Assembly (NCBI GenBank): GCA_964244295.1
Contig: CAXTIG010000001.1
Location: 248,001-312,000, forward strand
DNA length: 64,000 nucleotides
Source of the DNA: JAJAZB01 sp964244295
GTDB taxonomy: Bacteria > Bacteroidota > Bacteroidia > Cytophagales > Spirosomataceae
Reading direction: 5' to 3'
In this document: positions 8,298 to 16,511 of the stretch, piece by piece
Layout of the letters: each line of letters starts with the position of its first letter
Numbering within the stretch: position 1 is the first letter of the stretch
Notes under the pieces: model-generated
Seen by the model: the letters and a program-made list of their open reading frames with translations, nothing else
Database searches by the model: none
What the model was told of the DNA's origin: nothing
Made by a program: the position numbers and the translations under genes

Positions 8298-9605
8298 ATG
8301 CTGAAAACCCTCACCATGAACCGCATCGCCCTCGGCGTGGCCATTTTTACGCTGGGGCAGCAGGTCATTTTTTACTTGAAAGAACGTGCTCACCGGGGTT
8401 CGGAATTTACGGCGGCTTGTTTGATCATCGGAATGGTGCTGATGATTCCGCCCGGTTTTTTCACCCGGCGTTACTCCACCAACCGGACGCTCACCGCGTT
8501 GCTGTTGAGCTGGATGGGAATCGCGATCGTAAATATGTACCTCCACGCTCCCGCCGGGGGGGCATACCTTGATTTATTCCGGGAAAACAGCAATTACGTC
8601 TTTACCCTGGTTTTTCTGCTTTTGCTGACCTACACGCCCGAAGAAATCAGCCCACATTTTGCCCTGATGGCCGTGCTCGTTACCCTGGCGGGCAACCTGC
8701 TGTTGTTTTACTCGCTGATGACCAATCCGAACTACATCCTCGGAATGCGGGCAACGATTTTTTACGGCGACGGTGAAAGTGGTGGCAATCCGCACGTGGC
8801 CGCCCGTAATGGATTCGCCGGATTCATTGCCGCCGTGATTCTGCTTCGGAAAAACAACCTCTTTCTGAAACTCCTGGCCTTTGCCAACGCCGGCCTCTCG
8901 CTGGCGGCGATCGTGATGGCCCAAACCCGCATCATGTTGCTCTGCATGGGGTTGGTGGGGTTAATTTTCCTATTCTACAACGCCCGACCGCGCAACATCA
9001 AGGCGTTTGGGAAGACCCTCCGCCAACCCACCAACCTGGCTTTCCTGGCCATTACCGGCACGGCCACGTACCTGCTGGTCTTCCAGACGCCGCTGTATGA
9101 TTTATTGCAAAATTACGCCCTGTCGTTTTTTGAGAGTTTCCTTCGGGCCACCTCCACCGCCAGCACGGTGTTCAGGGGGCCAAGCATGGAAGACGCCGAT
9201 GCTTCGGCTTCGTACCGGGTTACCACCATCGGTTTTTTCCGGGAAGTGCTCGTCGGACGCCCCCTCACGCTGGTTTTCGGGGCGGGTTATAAGCTGCTGT
9301 ACATGGACGTGCCTCTGTTGCAGGCTTTCCACGACTGCGGCATTGCCGGACTGGTGACATTTGGCGGTTTTCTGTACGTGGCCAGCAAGCATTGCCTGCG
9401 CATTTTCAAAAACCCGCCCAACGAACTCAGTCTGTTCATGGCTTATTTCTTCGTGCCTACCCTGGTGGGCACCTTCGTTGGTGGGTTGCCTTACGACACC
9501 TCCTTCCTGTTTATTTTTGCCCTCATCGCCCGATTCATTCGACCGACTGCACCGGCCGTGCGGGCACCAGTGCCGATCGCCCAACCCAGCGCGCACCTGA
9601 CCTGA
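8298..9605 (+). CDS. O-antigen polymerase/ligase-like membrane protein
   Basis: This 435-residue polytopic protein has about ten to twelve hydrophobic segments along its length. A short soluble stretch near residues 300-330 reads YRVTTIGFFREVL...GAG, comparable to the Wzy_C/WaaL loop in which a glycan-lipid is handled. It would polymerise repeat units or ligate the glycan on the periplasmic side. A second ATG at 8316 is possible. Proteins of this class have low sequence identity, so polymerase and ligase cannot be separated here. It is the only polymerase candidate seen in the locus. Confidence 0.7.
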   Translation: MLKTLTMNRIALGVAIFTLGQQVIFYLKERAHRGSEFTAACLIIGMVLMIPPGFFTRRYSTNRTLTALLLSWMGIAIVNMYLHAPAGGAYLDLFRENSNYVFTLVFLLLLTYTPEEISPHFALMAVLVTLAGNLLLFYSLMTNPNYILGMRATIFYGDGESGGNPHVAARNGFAGFIAAVILLRKNNLFLKLLAFANAGLSLAAIVMAQTRIMLLCMGLVGLIFLFYNARPRNIKAFGKTLRQPTNLAFLAITGTATYLLVFQTPLYDLLQNYALSFFESFLRATSTASTVFRGPSMEDADASASYRVTTIGFFREVLVGRPLTLVFGAGYKLLYMDVPLLQAFHDCGIAGLVTFGGFLYVASKHCLRIFKNPPNELSLFMAYFFVPTLVGTFVGGLPYDTSFLFIFALIARFIRPTAPAVRAPVPIAQPSAHLT

Positions 9606-9621
9606 GGGGGCCATTCCCAGC

Positions 9622-10803
9622 ATGACTCACGCCCCCATCCGCGTTCTGATTATTCATAATCTGCTTTGGTCGCACTATAAATCGGCGCTGTTCGGGGCGC
9701 TGCACCACGCTGCCGTTGCCTCCGGACGGGTGGAAGTGCTGGTGGCGCAACTCGCTCGGAGTGAGCGCAGCCGGGCGGGCTTAAGTGACCCGACCGGCGG
9801 CGAACACGCTTACCCGCACGTGCTACTTTTCGATGGTTTTCTGGAAGACTTCCGGCCGCTGGCCCGGTTCCGGGCTTTGCGGCGAGTACTCCGAAACTAC
9901 CAGCCCGACGTGGTCAACCTGACCGGCTACTACGATCCGGCGCAGGTGGGGATTCTGGCGTACTGCAAACTCCGGGGCATTCGAACCATTCTTTCCAACG
10001 AATCGGGGGCGCTCGATCACGCCCGCCGGGGCTGGAAGGAGACCTTGAAGCGGGGGATCATCCGCCAATTTGACGGATTCATTTGTTTTGGTCGCACCTC
10101 GGCGGAGTACCTGCTGGCGCTGGGGGCCAGACCAGTGCAAATTCTGACCGACCGGGCCGCCGTCGTGGACGACGACCGCATCCGCAAGGGTTACGAAGCG
10201 GGCTTGCGCGGGCGGGAGGAAAAACGCCGGGCGTTAGGGCTTTCCCGCCGTAATTTTATCTACGTAGGCCGGTTAATTCCCGAAAAAAACCTTCTCCGGC
10301 TCATTGAGGCGTTTGCTGATTTTCAGAAAGAAAATTTCAATAAGAACGATTGGGGGCTGTTGATGCTGGGGGAAGGTGAACTCAAAACCGATCTTGACCG
10401 CCGCGTGGCGGAATTGGGACTCGACTCGGTGCGGTTTCTGCCCGGCGTGCCCTGGTACGAAGTTCCGGCCACCCTAGCCCTGGCCGACGTGCTGGTGCTG
10501 CCCAGCTACTCCGAACCCTGGGGCCTGGTGGTCAACGAGGCCATGATTTGCGGCCTGCCCGTGCTGGTTTCGGAGCGTTGTGGCTGCGTACCCGATTTGG
10601 TAGCGAAGGGCCAGACGGGTTTCTCCTTCGACCCGAATGACAGTGGGCAACTGGCAACGTTTCTCCAGACTTTCACGGAACTTTCGGACGCAGAACGCGC
10701 CCGAATGGGCGAAGCGGCCCGGCAGCAGGTCAGCGCTTTTTCCTTGCCCCTGGTGGCTGAACAAATCCGGGCGGGGATGGAAACAATCGCGGGCAAGGCA
10801 TGA
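9622..10803 (+). CDS. Glycosyltransferase family 4
   Basis: This 393-residue GT-B enzyme begins IRVLIIHNLLWSHYKSALF. Its donor-binding half has FIYVGRLIPEKNLLRLIEAF (G-R and K phosphate contacts), LMLGEGEL, and PSYSEPWGLVVNEA near residue 293 with the E-x7-E signature. CGCVPDLV follows, as in many GT4 proteins. It overlaps the next gene by ATGA at 10800, so these two GT4 genes are likely coupled. It has the usual length and no membrane segment. Sugar specificity is not deducible. Confidence 0.9.
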   Translation: MTHAPIRVLIIHNLLWSHYKSALFGALHHAAVASGRVEVLVAQLARSERSRAGLSDPTGGEHAYPHVLLFDGFLEDFRPLARFRALRRVLRNYQPDVVNLTGYYDPAQVGILAYCKLRGIRTILSNESGALDHARRGWKETLKRGIIRQFDGFICFGRTSAEYLLALGARPVQILTDRAAVVDDDRIRKGYEAGLRGREEKRRALGLSRRNFIYVGRLIPEKNLLRLIEAFADFQKENFNKNDWGLLMLGEGELKTDLDRRVAELGLDSVRFLPGVPWYEVPATLALADVLVLPSYSEPWGLVVNEAMICGLPVLVSERCGCVPDLVAKGQTGFSFDPNDSGQLATFLQTFTELSDAERARMGEAARQQVSAFSLPLVAEQIRAGMETIAGKA

Positions 10804-11972
10804 ACATTCTCAACATCTGCGGGTATTCCTGGGAAATCGGCGGACCCGCCCGCATCATTTACGACCACGCCACCGTCCAGCGCAGTTTGGGGGCCGAAGT
10901 GAGCATTCTAACGCCACTTTCGCCCGGCGAGCGGGTGTATCCGGTGCCCGAAGGCGTGCGGCTCATCACCGTGCCCCGCCACCCACTCGCCCAGATTTTC
11001 CCCGAATTCTCCCCCCAACTGGCCCAGTTTCTACGGAGCCACGCCGCCGAGTTCGACGTAATCCACCTCCACGGGATGTTTCATTTCGGCTCGGTTTTCC
11101 CGCTCACGTTGCGCATTCGCGCCCGGCGGGTTGTGACTATCCACGGCACCCTCGAACCCTGGGCCTTGCGGAAGGGTCGTTGGAAAAAAGAGCTTTTTTC
11201 GGGCCTCGGCCAGCGTCGCCTGCTTCGGCGGGCGGATTTGATTCACGTCAACAGCGCCGAAGAAGCGGCGGACGTGCGCCGGTACCTCGGCGAGCGGGGC
11301 CTTCCCCCGCTGCTGGTACTCGGCAACGGAATGCGGCTCAGCGACTACGTGCGGGTGCCCCCCGCCGGGACGTTTCGCCAAAGCCTGGGAATCGCTCCGA
11401 CCGACCCAATTATTTTGTTTTTAAGCCGACTCAACGTAAAAAAAGGGCTGGATTTGTTGCTGCCCGCTGCCCTGCCCCTGCTCCGGCAGCGGCCTAACCT
11501 GCGGCTGGTCGTGGCCGGTCCAGACGATGGGTACCGGTTTTACGTTGAAAACTTCAGTCGGGAAAACGGCCTGGAAAAGCAAGTGTTGCTGCCTGGACTG
11601 CTCACCGGCGACGAAAAACTGGCGGCCTTCCGGGATGCCGACGCGTTTGTGCTACCCTCTTACTCCGAAGGATTTTCGATTGCCGCCCTCGAAGCCCTCA
11701 CCCTAGGCGTACCCGCCCTGCTTTCGGATCGGGTGGGTTTCGGGGCGCAACTGCGTGAAACCGGCGCTTCGCTGCTCTGCGAGTTGACGGTGGAAAGTGT
11801 CCGGCGGGGCTTGGAACGGCTGCTTGACGAACCGGCCCTTGCCGCCGACCTTCGGGAGCGCGGCCCGCGCTTCGTGCGGGACTTTGCCGACATCAACGTC
11901 GTGGCTACGCGCCTGTACCGGGCCTTCGAGGCGCTGTTGCCCGGAGCCGCGTCGGTTGAAACCTTCCCGTAA
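10800..11972 (+). CDS. Glycosyltransferase family 4
   Basis: This 390-residue protein opens MNILNICGYSWEIGGPARII, matching the acceptor-domain start of GT4 enzymes with a GGP turn. In the donor domain, ILFLSRLNVKKGLDLLLPAA provides the R...K pair, and LPSYSEGFSIAALEA near residue 285 provides E-x7-E. It closes an apparent transcription unit: a new -7 box (11978) begins just after its stop. It is normal in length and probably acts at the cytoplasmic side of the membrane. The acceptor is unknown. Confidence 0.9.
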   Translation: MNILNICGYSWEIGGPARIIYDHATVQRSLGAEVSILTPLSPGERVYPVPEGVRLITVPRHPLAQIFPEFSPQLAQFLRSHAAEFDVIHLHGMFHFGSVFPLTLRIRARRVVTIHGTLEPWALRKGRWKKELFSGLGQRRLLRRADLIHVNSAEEAADVRRYLGERGLPPLLVLGNGMRLSDYVRVPPAGTFRQSLGIAPTDPIILFLSRLNVKKGLDLLLPAALPLLRQRPNLRLVVAGPDDGYRFYVENFSRENGLEKQVLLPGLLTGDEKLAAFRDADAFVLPSYSEGFSIAALEALTLGVPALLSDRVGFGAQLRETGASLLCELTVESVRRGLERLLDEPALAADLRERGPRFVRDFADINVVATRLYRAFEALLPGAASVETFP

Positions 11973-11977
11973 TCCAT

Positions 11978-11985
11978 TAGTTTTG
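11978..11985 (+). promoter_or_regulatory. Predicted -7 box TAGTTTTG
   Basis: An exact TAnnTTTG match 55 bases before the GTG start at 12040. A TTG about 20 bases upstream (near 11956) could serve as -33. Confidence 0.55.
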
Positions 11986-12039
11986 TAGCACCGGAAACCC
12001 CGACGAAGTGGGTTCCGGATTGGCTTTTCTCCCGATTGC

Positions 12040-12975
12040 GTGTCCCTGCTCAGCGTCATCATCCTGACTTTCAACGAAGAGGCACACATTGGCCGCTGCC
12101 TCGAAAGCCTTTCGCCCCTCACGCGACAGATCTTCCTCGTCGATTCCGGCTCGACCGACCGCACCGTCGAAATTGCCACCGGGATGGGAGCACAGGTGGT
12201 GCAAAACCCCTGGGTCACCTACGCCCAGCAGTTTAATTTCGGCATCGAACGCAACCCCTTCGCCACTGACTGGGTCATGCGGATGGATGCCGACGAATAC
12301 CTGCTCCCCGAACTCGCCGCTGAACTCAATCATCGCCTCCCGACCCTGTCCCCCGACGTGAGCGGGGTGTACGTAAAACGCCGGGTGGTATTTATGGATC
12401 GTTGGATCCGGCACGGCGGCTACTACCCCACCTGGCTCCTGCGGATTTGGCGCAGCGGGCAGGGCATTTGTGAACAAACCTGGATGGACGAGCACATCAA
12501 ACTGATGGCGGGCCAAACGGTGCAGTTCGACCACGATCTGGTGGATCACAACCTCAACAACCTGACTTGGTGGACCCAGAAACACAACCAATACGCCATT
12601 CGGGAAGTGATTGATCTGCTCAACATCCGCTACGATTTTGCCAACACCCAGCGCGTGGTACCCCGGCTTTTTGGTACTCAGGAAGAACGGAAGCGGTACC
12701 TGAAGGTTCGCTACGCCTCGGCCCCGCTGTTTACGCGTCCGCTGGTTTATTTTCTGTATCGCTACGTGCTCAAACTCGGTTTTCTCGACGGCACCAAGGG
12801 CTTCATCTGGCACTTTTTGCAAGGATTGTGGTACCGGTTTCTGGTCGATGCGAAAGTGTACGAAGTCTACCACCGCGCCGGGCGGGACAAAGCGGCGATC
12901 GAAGCGTTTTTTCAAACCGAGTACGGCAAAGACCTTTCGGGCCTGGCCGCCGAATCCAAATCCGTTTCGGCATGA
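12040..12975 (+). CDS. Glycosyltransferase family 2, WaaE/KdtX-like
   Basis: This 311-residue protein starts at a GTG (LLSVIILTFNEEAHIGRCLES). It carries FLVDSGSTDRTVEIA and MRMDADEYLLPE, the metal site of the GT2 subgroup that includes the lipopolysaccharide core glucosyltransferase WaaE/KdtX. The C-terminal part has a hydrophobic patch (RPLVYFLYRYVLKLGFL) and the sequence LDGTKGFIWHFLQGLWYRF, also typical of that subgroup. The TGA overlaps the ATG of the acetyltransferase gene. Function as a core or O-unit glucosyltransferase is an inference. Confidence 0.85.
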   Translation: MSLLSVIILTFNEEAHIGRCLESLSPLTRQIFLVDSGSTDRTVEIATGMGAQVVQNPWVTYAQQFNFGIERNPFATDWVMRMDADEYLLPELAAELNHRLPTLSPDVSGVYVKRRVVFMDRWIRHGGYYPTWLLRIWRSGQGICEQTWMDEHIKLMAGQTVQFDHDLVDHNLNNLTWWTQKHNQYAIREVIDLLNIRYDFANTQRVVPRLFGTQEERKRYLKVRYASAPLFTRPLVYFLYRYVLKLGFLDGTKGFIWHFLQGLWYRFLVDAKVYEVYHRAGRDKAAIEAFFQTEYGKDLSGLAAESKSVSA

Positions 12976-13535
12976 ACCCGGCCCCCCTCGCCACCGATCT
13001 CCGCACCTTCGACAACCAGTGGTACCAGCCTGGTTCGCGCTGGAAAATTATCCTCTGGTTTTTGGTAAATCCCCTGACTCTAAACAGCTACGCTCCGCTA
13101 CCCGTGGCCTTCAAGCGGTTGATTCTAAGAAGCTTTGGCGCGAAAATTGGTCGCGGAGTGGTATTCAAACCCCGGGTAAACGTAAAATATCCCTGGTTGC
13201 TGGAAATCGGCGAATACGCCTGGGTGGGCGAAGGCGTTTGGATCGACAACCTCGTGCCGGTGCGCATCGGGCCGCACGCCTGCCTGTCGCAGGGGGCTTT
13301 GCTGCTGACCGGTAATCACGATTACACCCGGCCCTCGTTCGACCTGAAAACCGGTTCGATTACCCTCGAAGCCGGGGTATGGATTGGGGCCAACGCCGTG
13401 GTCGGACCCGGCGTGACCTGCCACTCGCACGCCGTGTTGGCGCTGGGGTCGGTCGCTACCCACTCGCTGGACGCCTACGGAATTTACCGGGGAAATCCGG
13501 CGGAATTTGTTCGCCGACGAATCATCACTGCGTGA
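12972..13535 (+). CDS. WcaF-type sugar O-acetyltransferase
   Basis: The ATG at 12972 overlaps the upstream stop; the frame is open earlier only as a shadow. The 187-residue protein has the left-handed beta-helix hexapeptide pattern (KIGRGVVFKPRVNVKYPWLLEIG, split by short turns), with LSQGALLLTGNHDYTRPSFDL containing the conserved catalytic-region His, and GVWIGANAVVGPGV near the C-terminus. This matches colanic-acid acetyltransferase WcaF and its relatives, which acetylate a sugar using acetyl-CoA. It is coupled to the next gene through a GTGA overlap. It probably decorates the polysaccharide made by this locus. Confidence 0.88.
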   Translation: MNPAPLATDLRTFDNQWYQPGSRWKIILWFLVNPLTLNSYAPLPVAFKRLILRSFGAKIGRGVVFKPRVNVKYPWLLEIGEYAWVGEGVWIDNLVPVRIGPHACLSQGALLLTGNHDYTRPSFDLKTGSITLEAGVWIGANAVVGPGVTCHSHAVLALGSVATHSLDAYGIYRGNPAEFVRRRIITA

Positions 13536-14287
13536 AAGTTTCCATCATCACGGTCGTTTACAACGGGGCCGACACCCTGCGCGAGTGCATCGAGTCGGTG
13601 CTGGGGCAAACGCACCCAAACCTGGAGTACCTCGTTGTCGACGGGGCCTCAACCGACGATTCCCCGGTGATTGCGAGGCAGTTTGGCGCAAAAATTGCGG
13701 CCATTATTTCTGAGCCGGATCGGGGAATTTATGACGCGATGAACAAAGGGATAGCCGCCGCCACGGGCGAGGTCGTGGGTTTTTTAAATGCTGACGACCT
13801 CTACGCCCACCCGAACGTGATCGCCGACGTGGTGACCGCCCTGCAAGCCGAACAAACCGACGCGGCCTACGGCGATCTGGTGTACGTGGAGCGTCAAGAC
13901 CCTGAACGCGTGGTTCGCACCTGGACGGCGGGCCGCTACCGACTAGGGCAATTCCGACAAGGCTGGATGCCGCCGCACCCGACTTTTTTCGTAAAAAAGA
14001 GGGTTTACGAGGCATTTGGTGGGTTTGACCTCCGGCTAAAAAGTGCCGCCGATTACGAGTTGATGTTGCGGTTTATTCACAAAAATGGCATCCGACTCAG
14101 TTACCTGCCGCAGGTACTCGTGCGGATGCGCACCGGCGGGTTGAGCAACGCCTCGCTCCGCAACCGCCTCCGGGCCAACCGCGAAGACCGCCGGGCCTGG
14201 GCGATGAATGACTTGAAACCGCACGCGTTGACGCTCTGGTGGAAGCCCCTTCGGAAGGTTGCCCAATTTTTGAGACGCTCCCGATGA
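13532..14287 (+). CDS. Glycosyltransferase family 2
   Basis: The GTG at 13532 overlaps the acetyltransferase stop and gives a 251-residue protein starting VKVSIITVVYNGADTLREC. DGASTDDSP and EPDRGIYDAMNKGIAAATG, followed by FLNADDLYA (the DxD region), define a WcaA/WfgD-like GT2 enzyme. HPTFFVKKRVYEAFGGFD is the usual acceptor-side motif. The longer frame from 13379 runs through the upstream gene and is not needed. It is the last transferase before the initiating enzyme. Donor sugar is unknown. Confidence 0.9.
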   Translation: MKVSIITVVYNGADTLRECIESVLGQTHPNLEYLVVDGASTDDSPVIARQFGAKIAAIISEPDRGIYDAMNKGIAAATGEVVGFLNADDLYAHPNVIADVVTALQAEQTDAAYGDLVYVERQDPERVVRTWTAGRYRLGQFRQGWMPPHPTFFVKKRVYEAFGGFDLRLKSAADYELMLRFIHKNGIRLSYLPQVLVRMRTGGLSNASLRNRLRANREDRRAWAMNDLKPHALTLWWKPLRKVAQFLRRSR

Positions 14288-14309
14288 CCGCTTTCTAAGT
14301 TTCTGCGCG

Positions 14310-14317
14310 TATCTTTG
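14310..14317 (+). promoter_or_regulatory. Predicted -7 box TATCTTTG
   Basis: An exact TAnnTTTG match 96 bases before the ATG of the WecA-like gene at 14413. A pyrimidine-rich leader follows. Confidence 0.5.
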
Positions 14318-14412
14318 AAAAGTACCGATGTAAGGGCTTTATTTGTCGAAATTTCCTCGATTTACCGGGAGTTTTCTTGGATTAATCAAACTCCCTAACC
14401 TGCTCTTGCCCC

Positions 14413-15606
14413 ATGATTCTCGACCTGCAAGCGTTTCTGAGCAAGCCCATCGTCCAGTTACTGATTTCGTTTGCGGTGGCTTGCGTCGTGGCATTGGAGG
14501 CAATCCCGGTGATCATCAATATTTCGCGTTTGAAAAATTTGATGGATGAACCCGGCGAGCGGAGTGCCCACGCCAGCAAGACACCTACCCTCGGCGGAGT
14601 CGCCATTTTTGCCTCCACCCTGATCGGGTATTTTCTTTGGGAAAACCCCGGCGAGGGGCCCCTCATGCACCTCACGGTGGTGGGGTTGGTGCTCCTGTTT
14701 TTCCTGGGCGTGAAAGACGATATCCTCGTGCTGGCTCCCGTCAAAAAGATGCTCGTTCAGGTGGGCTGTTCCGGCTTGCTCATTTTGGGGGCGGATCTGC
14801 GGCTCGACAACTTCTTCGGCATTTTTGGCCTGCACGAAATTCCCTACCTGGTCAGCGTACCCCTGACCGTGTTCGTTTTTATCGCCCTCATCAACGCCAT
14901 GAATCTGATCGATGGCATCGACGGACTAGCCGGGGGAATTGGCCTGCTGGCCTCGACGGCCTTTGGAGCCTGGTTTTATCTCAATAAGCAGTACGCCCTG
15001 GCGAGCATGTGTGCCGCCCTGGCGGGATCGCTGTTGGGTTTTCTGCGATTTAATTTTTCGAGAACTAGCAAGATTTTTATGGGCGATACCGGCTCGCTCA
15101 TTGTTGGTTTTTTGCTGACCGTCTTCGCCATTAAATTCATCCACCTCAACGTCACGTACCGCTTCGAGGCCAACGCCTACTTCAGCGCACCCATTCTTGC
15201 CATCGTCGTGTTGATTGTACCTATTTTCGATACACTACGGGTGTTTCTGGTGCGGCTGATGAACAAGAAAGACCCTTTTACGGCCGATAAAAATCACCTG
15301 CATCATATTCTGATTGCCCAGGGCTACAGTCACATTCAGGCCTCAATGCTGCTGTGCGGCGCCACGGCGGTGCTAACGATGTTCTTTCTGGTGGTTCGCC
15401 ACTGGCTTACCAACACCCAAGCTCTGTTGCTACTGATGGCGCTTTTTGCCGGTTACACGACGATGGCGCACACCATGAAAGAGCGCGTAAAAGACAGTGA
15501 TTTCTTCAAACTCGAACACGAAGAAGAAGCCCAGAAGGTGCTGAAGCAACAGGCAAAAGCCCGGCTGAAAAAAATCAAAAAGCTGAAGCGGGCGATGGTT
15601 AATTGA
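14413..15606 (+). CDS. WecA/MraY-type undecaprenyl-phosphate sugar-1-phosphate transferase
   Basis: This 397-residue polytopic membrane protein should start glycan assembly by moving a sugar-1-phosphate (GlcNAc-1-P in WecA and TagO) from UDP-sugar to undecaprenyl phosphate. Diagnostic motifs are NAMNLIDGIDGLAGG near residue 161 (the catalytic Asp loop), MGDTGSL near 222, and DKNHLHH near 291. It is longer than typical MraY because of a Lys-rich C-terminal tail (LKKIKKLKRAM). It has its own predicted promoter and ends the polysaccharide region. It is probably the initiating enzyme for the glycan assembled by the upstream transferases. Confidence 0.92.
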   Translation: MILDLQAFLSKPIVQLLISFAVACVVALEAIPVIINISRLKNLMDEPGERSAHASKTPTLGGVAIFASTLIGYFLWENPGEGPLMHLTVVGLVLLFFLGVKDDILVLAPVKKMLVQVGCSGLLILGADLRLDNFFGIFGLHEIPYLVSVPLTVFVFIALINAMNLIDGIDGLAGGIGLLASTAFGAWFYLNKQYALASMCAALAGSLLGFLRFNFSRTSKIFMGDTGSLIVGFLLTVFAIKFIHLNVTYRFEANAYFSAPILAIVVLIVPIFDTLRVFLVRLMNKKDPFTADKNHLHHILIAQGYSHIQASMLLCGATAVLTMFFLVVRHWLTNTQALLLLMALFAGYTTMAHTMKERVKDSDFFKLEHEEEAQKVLKQQAKARLKKIKKLKRAMVN

Positions 15607-15653
15607 ATTAACCGGGAGGTGGTCGGTTTTCCGTATTACTTCGTTTCTCTGAA

Positions 15654-15661
15654 TAATTTTG
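15654..15661 (+). promoter_or_regulatory. Predicted -7 box TAATTTTG
   Basis: An exact TAnnTTTG match in the spacer after the WecA-like gene. The -33 region is poor. A terminator-like hairpin lies about 80 bases downstream, before any ORF. Confidence 0.4.
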
Positions 15662-15667
15662 CTCCTT

Positions 15668-15763
15668 GTCAATCCAACCCCATTTGCTCTTCTCGTTCCC
15701 GTCTCTGCTCTATTTTTAACATCCCGCTAACCCCGACTGCCACCCATTCGAGTGGCTTTTTTT
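15668..15763 (+). ncRNA. Candidate small RNA between predicted promoter and terminator
   Basis: A transcript starting about 7 bases after the TAATTTTG box and ending in the hairpin at 15739-15763 would be about 95 bases long with no good ORF. The body is pyrimidine-rich and unstructured until the terminator. I recognise no RNA family. It could equally be the attenuated leader of the gene at 15884. Confidence 0.25.
15739..15763 (+). terminator. Intrinsic terminator
   Basis: GCCAC (15739-15743) pairs with GTGGC (15752-15756) and is followed by seven T residues. It terminates either the WecA-like gene transcript or the candidate small RNA. Confidence 0.7.
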
Positions 15764-15845
15764 AGCCTCTTATCAAATAAGGAGTACATCAGGAACCGAT
15801 TCAACTGAAAATGGATTTTCCAGACTAATCAGTTGACAATCCCGG

Positions 15846-15868
15846 CGGTAGAATCAGCTACCGTTTTC
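15846..15868 (+). terminator. Terminator-like hairpin just before a start codon
   Basis: CGGTAG (15846-15851) pairs with CTACCG (15858-15863), followed by TTTTCTTT. It lies about 20 bases before the ATG at 15884, so it may act as an attenuator of that gene. Confidence 0.4.
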
Positions 15869-15883
15869 TTTCCTTATCTACTC

Positions 15884-16096
15884 ATGAAAAACCATCACCT
15901 GCTCCATTCACGGGATTTCCGTTGGGGGGGCGATTTTTGGAAGATGTTTGTGCGCTTCGCCCTACTCGCACTGGCTCATTATTACTATATGCTTTTTGCC
16001 CTGACGATCGGGATCAACCCCATCATCGTGTACGGTTTGTTGGGAATCGGCTGGGGGCTTTTGGCTTACGTCAGTTACTTGTCTGTGAAGGAGTAA
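15884..16096 (+). CDS. Small two-segment membrane protein
   Basis: This 70-residue protein is read from the ATG at 15884; the frame is open from 15833 but those codons cover the hairpin at 15846. It has a charged, His-rich N-terminus (MKNHHLLHSRDFRWGGDFW) and two hydrophobic segments, roughly residues 20-40 and 42-62 (FALLALAHYYYMLFAL and NPIIVYGLLGIGWGLLAY). This layout resembles the 2TM-domain small proteins of Bacteroidota, but I cannot assign a function. A strong terminator follows. The two hairpins upstream suggest controlled expression. Confidence 0.6.
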   Translation: MKNHHLLHSRDFRWGGDFWKMFVRFALLALAHYYYMLFALTIGINPIIVYGLLGIGWGLLAYVSYLSVKE

Positions 16097-16120
16097 TTCA
16101 GTTGCCCTACATAACATCGC

Positions 16121-16147
16121 AAAAACCCGCCAAGCGCGGGTTTTTTA
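16121..16147. terminator. Intrinsic terminator
   Basis: AAAACCCGC pairs with GCGGGTTTT around a short loop, followed by TTTTTT. The symmetric A and T tracts would let it serve both the small membrane gene and the minus-strand tRNA transcript. Confidence 0.85.
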
Positions 16148-16216
16148 TTGGGCACTGAAGCTCCTTTAAACTAGAAAAGCCACTCGCCCCAACGGGTGAG
16201 CGGCTTGCTGCTAACG

Positions 16217-16290
16217 TGACCCCAGCGGGATTCGAACCCACAACCTATTGCTTAGAAGGCAATTGCTCTATCCGGTTGAGCTATGAGGCC
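16217..16290 (-). tRNA. tRNA-Arg (TCT anticodon)
   Basis: A 74-base cloverleaf on the minus strand. The acceptor stem is GGCCTCA/TGGGGTC with discriminator A. The anticodon stem ATTGC/GCAAT encloses the loop CTTCTAA, giving anticodon TCT (Arg, AGA/AGG codons). The T-arm is GTGGG-TTCGAAT-CCCGC. CCA is not encoded. Confidence 0.95.
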
Positions 16291-16295
16291 AAAAA

Positions 16296-16359
16296 AATAA
16301 GAATTAGAAATCAGGAATTGAGGCTTCTCAGCAATTCCTGATTTCCAATTCTTAATTGA
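16296..16359. repeat. Heptamer-based inverted repeat between two tRNAs
   Basis: Four 7-base units (AATAAGA, ATTAGAA, ATCAGGA, ATTGAGG; 16296-16323) face four units of the opposite sense (16332-16359). Arms 16299-16320 and 16332-16353 match at 21 of 22 positions. Confidence 0.85.
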
Positions 16360-16363
16360 ACCG

Positions 16364-16437
16364 TCGGGGTGGCAGGATTCGAACCTACGACCTCCTGCTC
16401 CCAAAGCAGGCGCGATACCGGGCTACGCTACACCCCG
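16364..16437 (-). tRNA. tRNA-Pro (TGG anticodon)
   Basis: A 74-base cloverleaf on the minus strand. The acceptor stem is CGGGGTG/CACCCCG with discriminator A. The anticodon stem CCTGC/GCAGG encloses TTTGGGA, giving TGG (Pro). The T-loop is TTCGAAT. CCA is not encoded. Confidence 0.95.
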
Positions 16438-16442
16438 AAAAT

Positions 16443-16505
16443 AAACCTGGCAGTGGCCCGTCATCAGTTTAAAGGATCAACGGCCAACCGACCACTGCCA
16501 GGTTT
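16443..16505. repeat. Perfect 14-bp inverted repeat between two tRNAs
   Basis: AAACCTGGCAGTGG (16443-16456) is perfectly complementary to 16492-16505 across a 35-base loop. It could guide processing of the tRNA precursor. It has no heptamer periodicity. Confidence 0.8.
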
Positions 16506-16511
16506 GAACCG

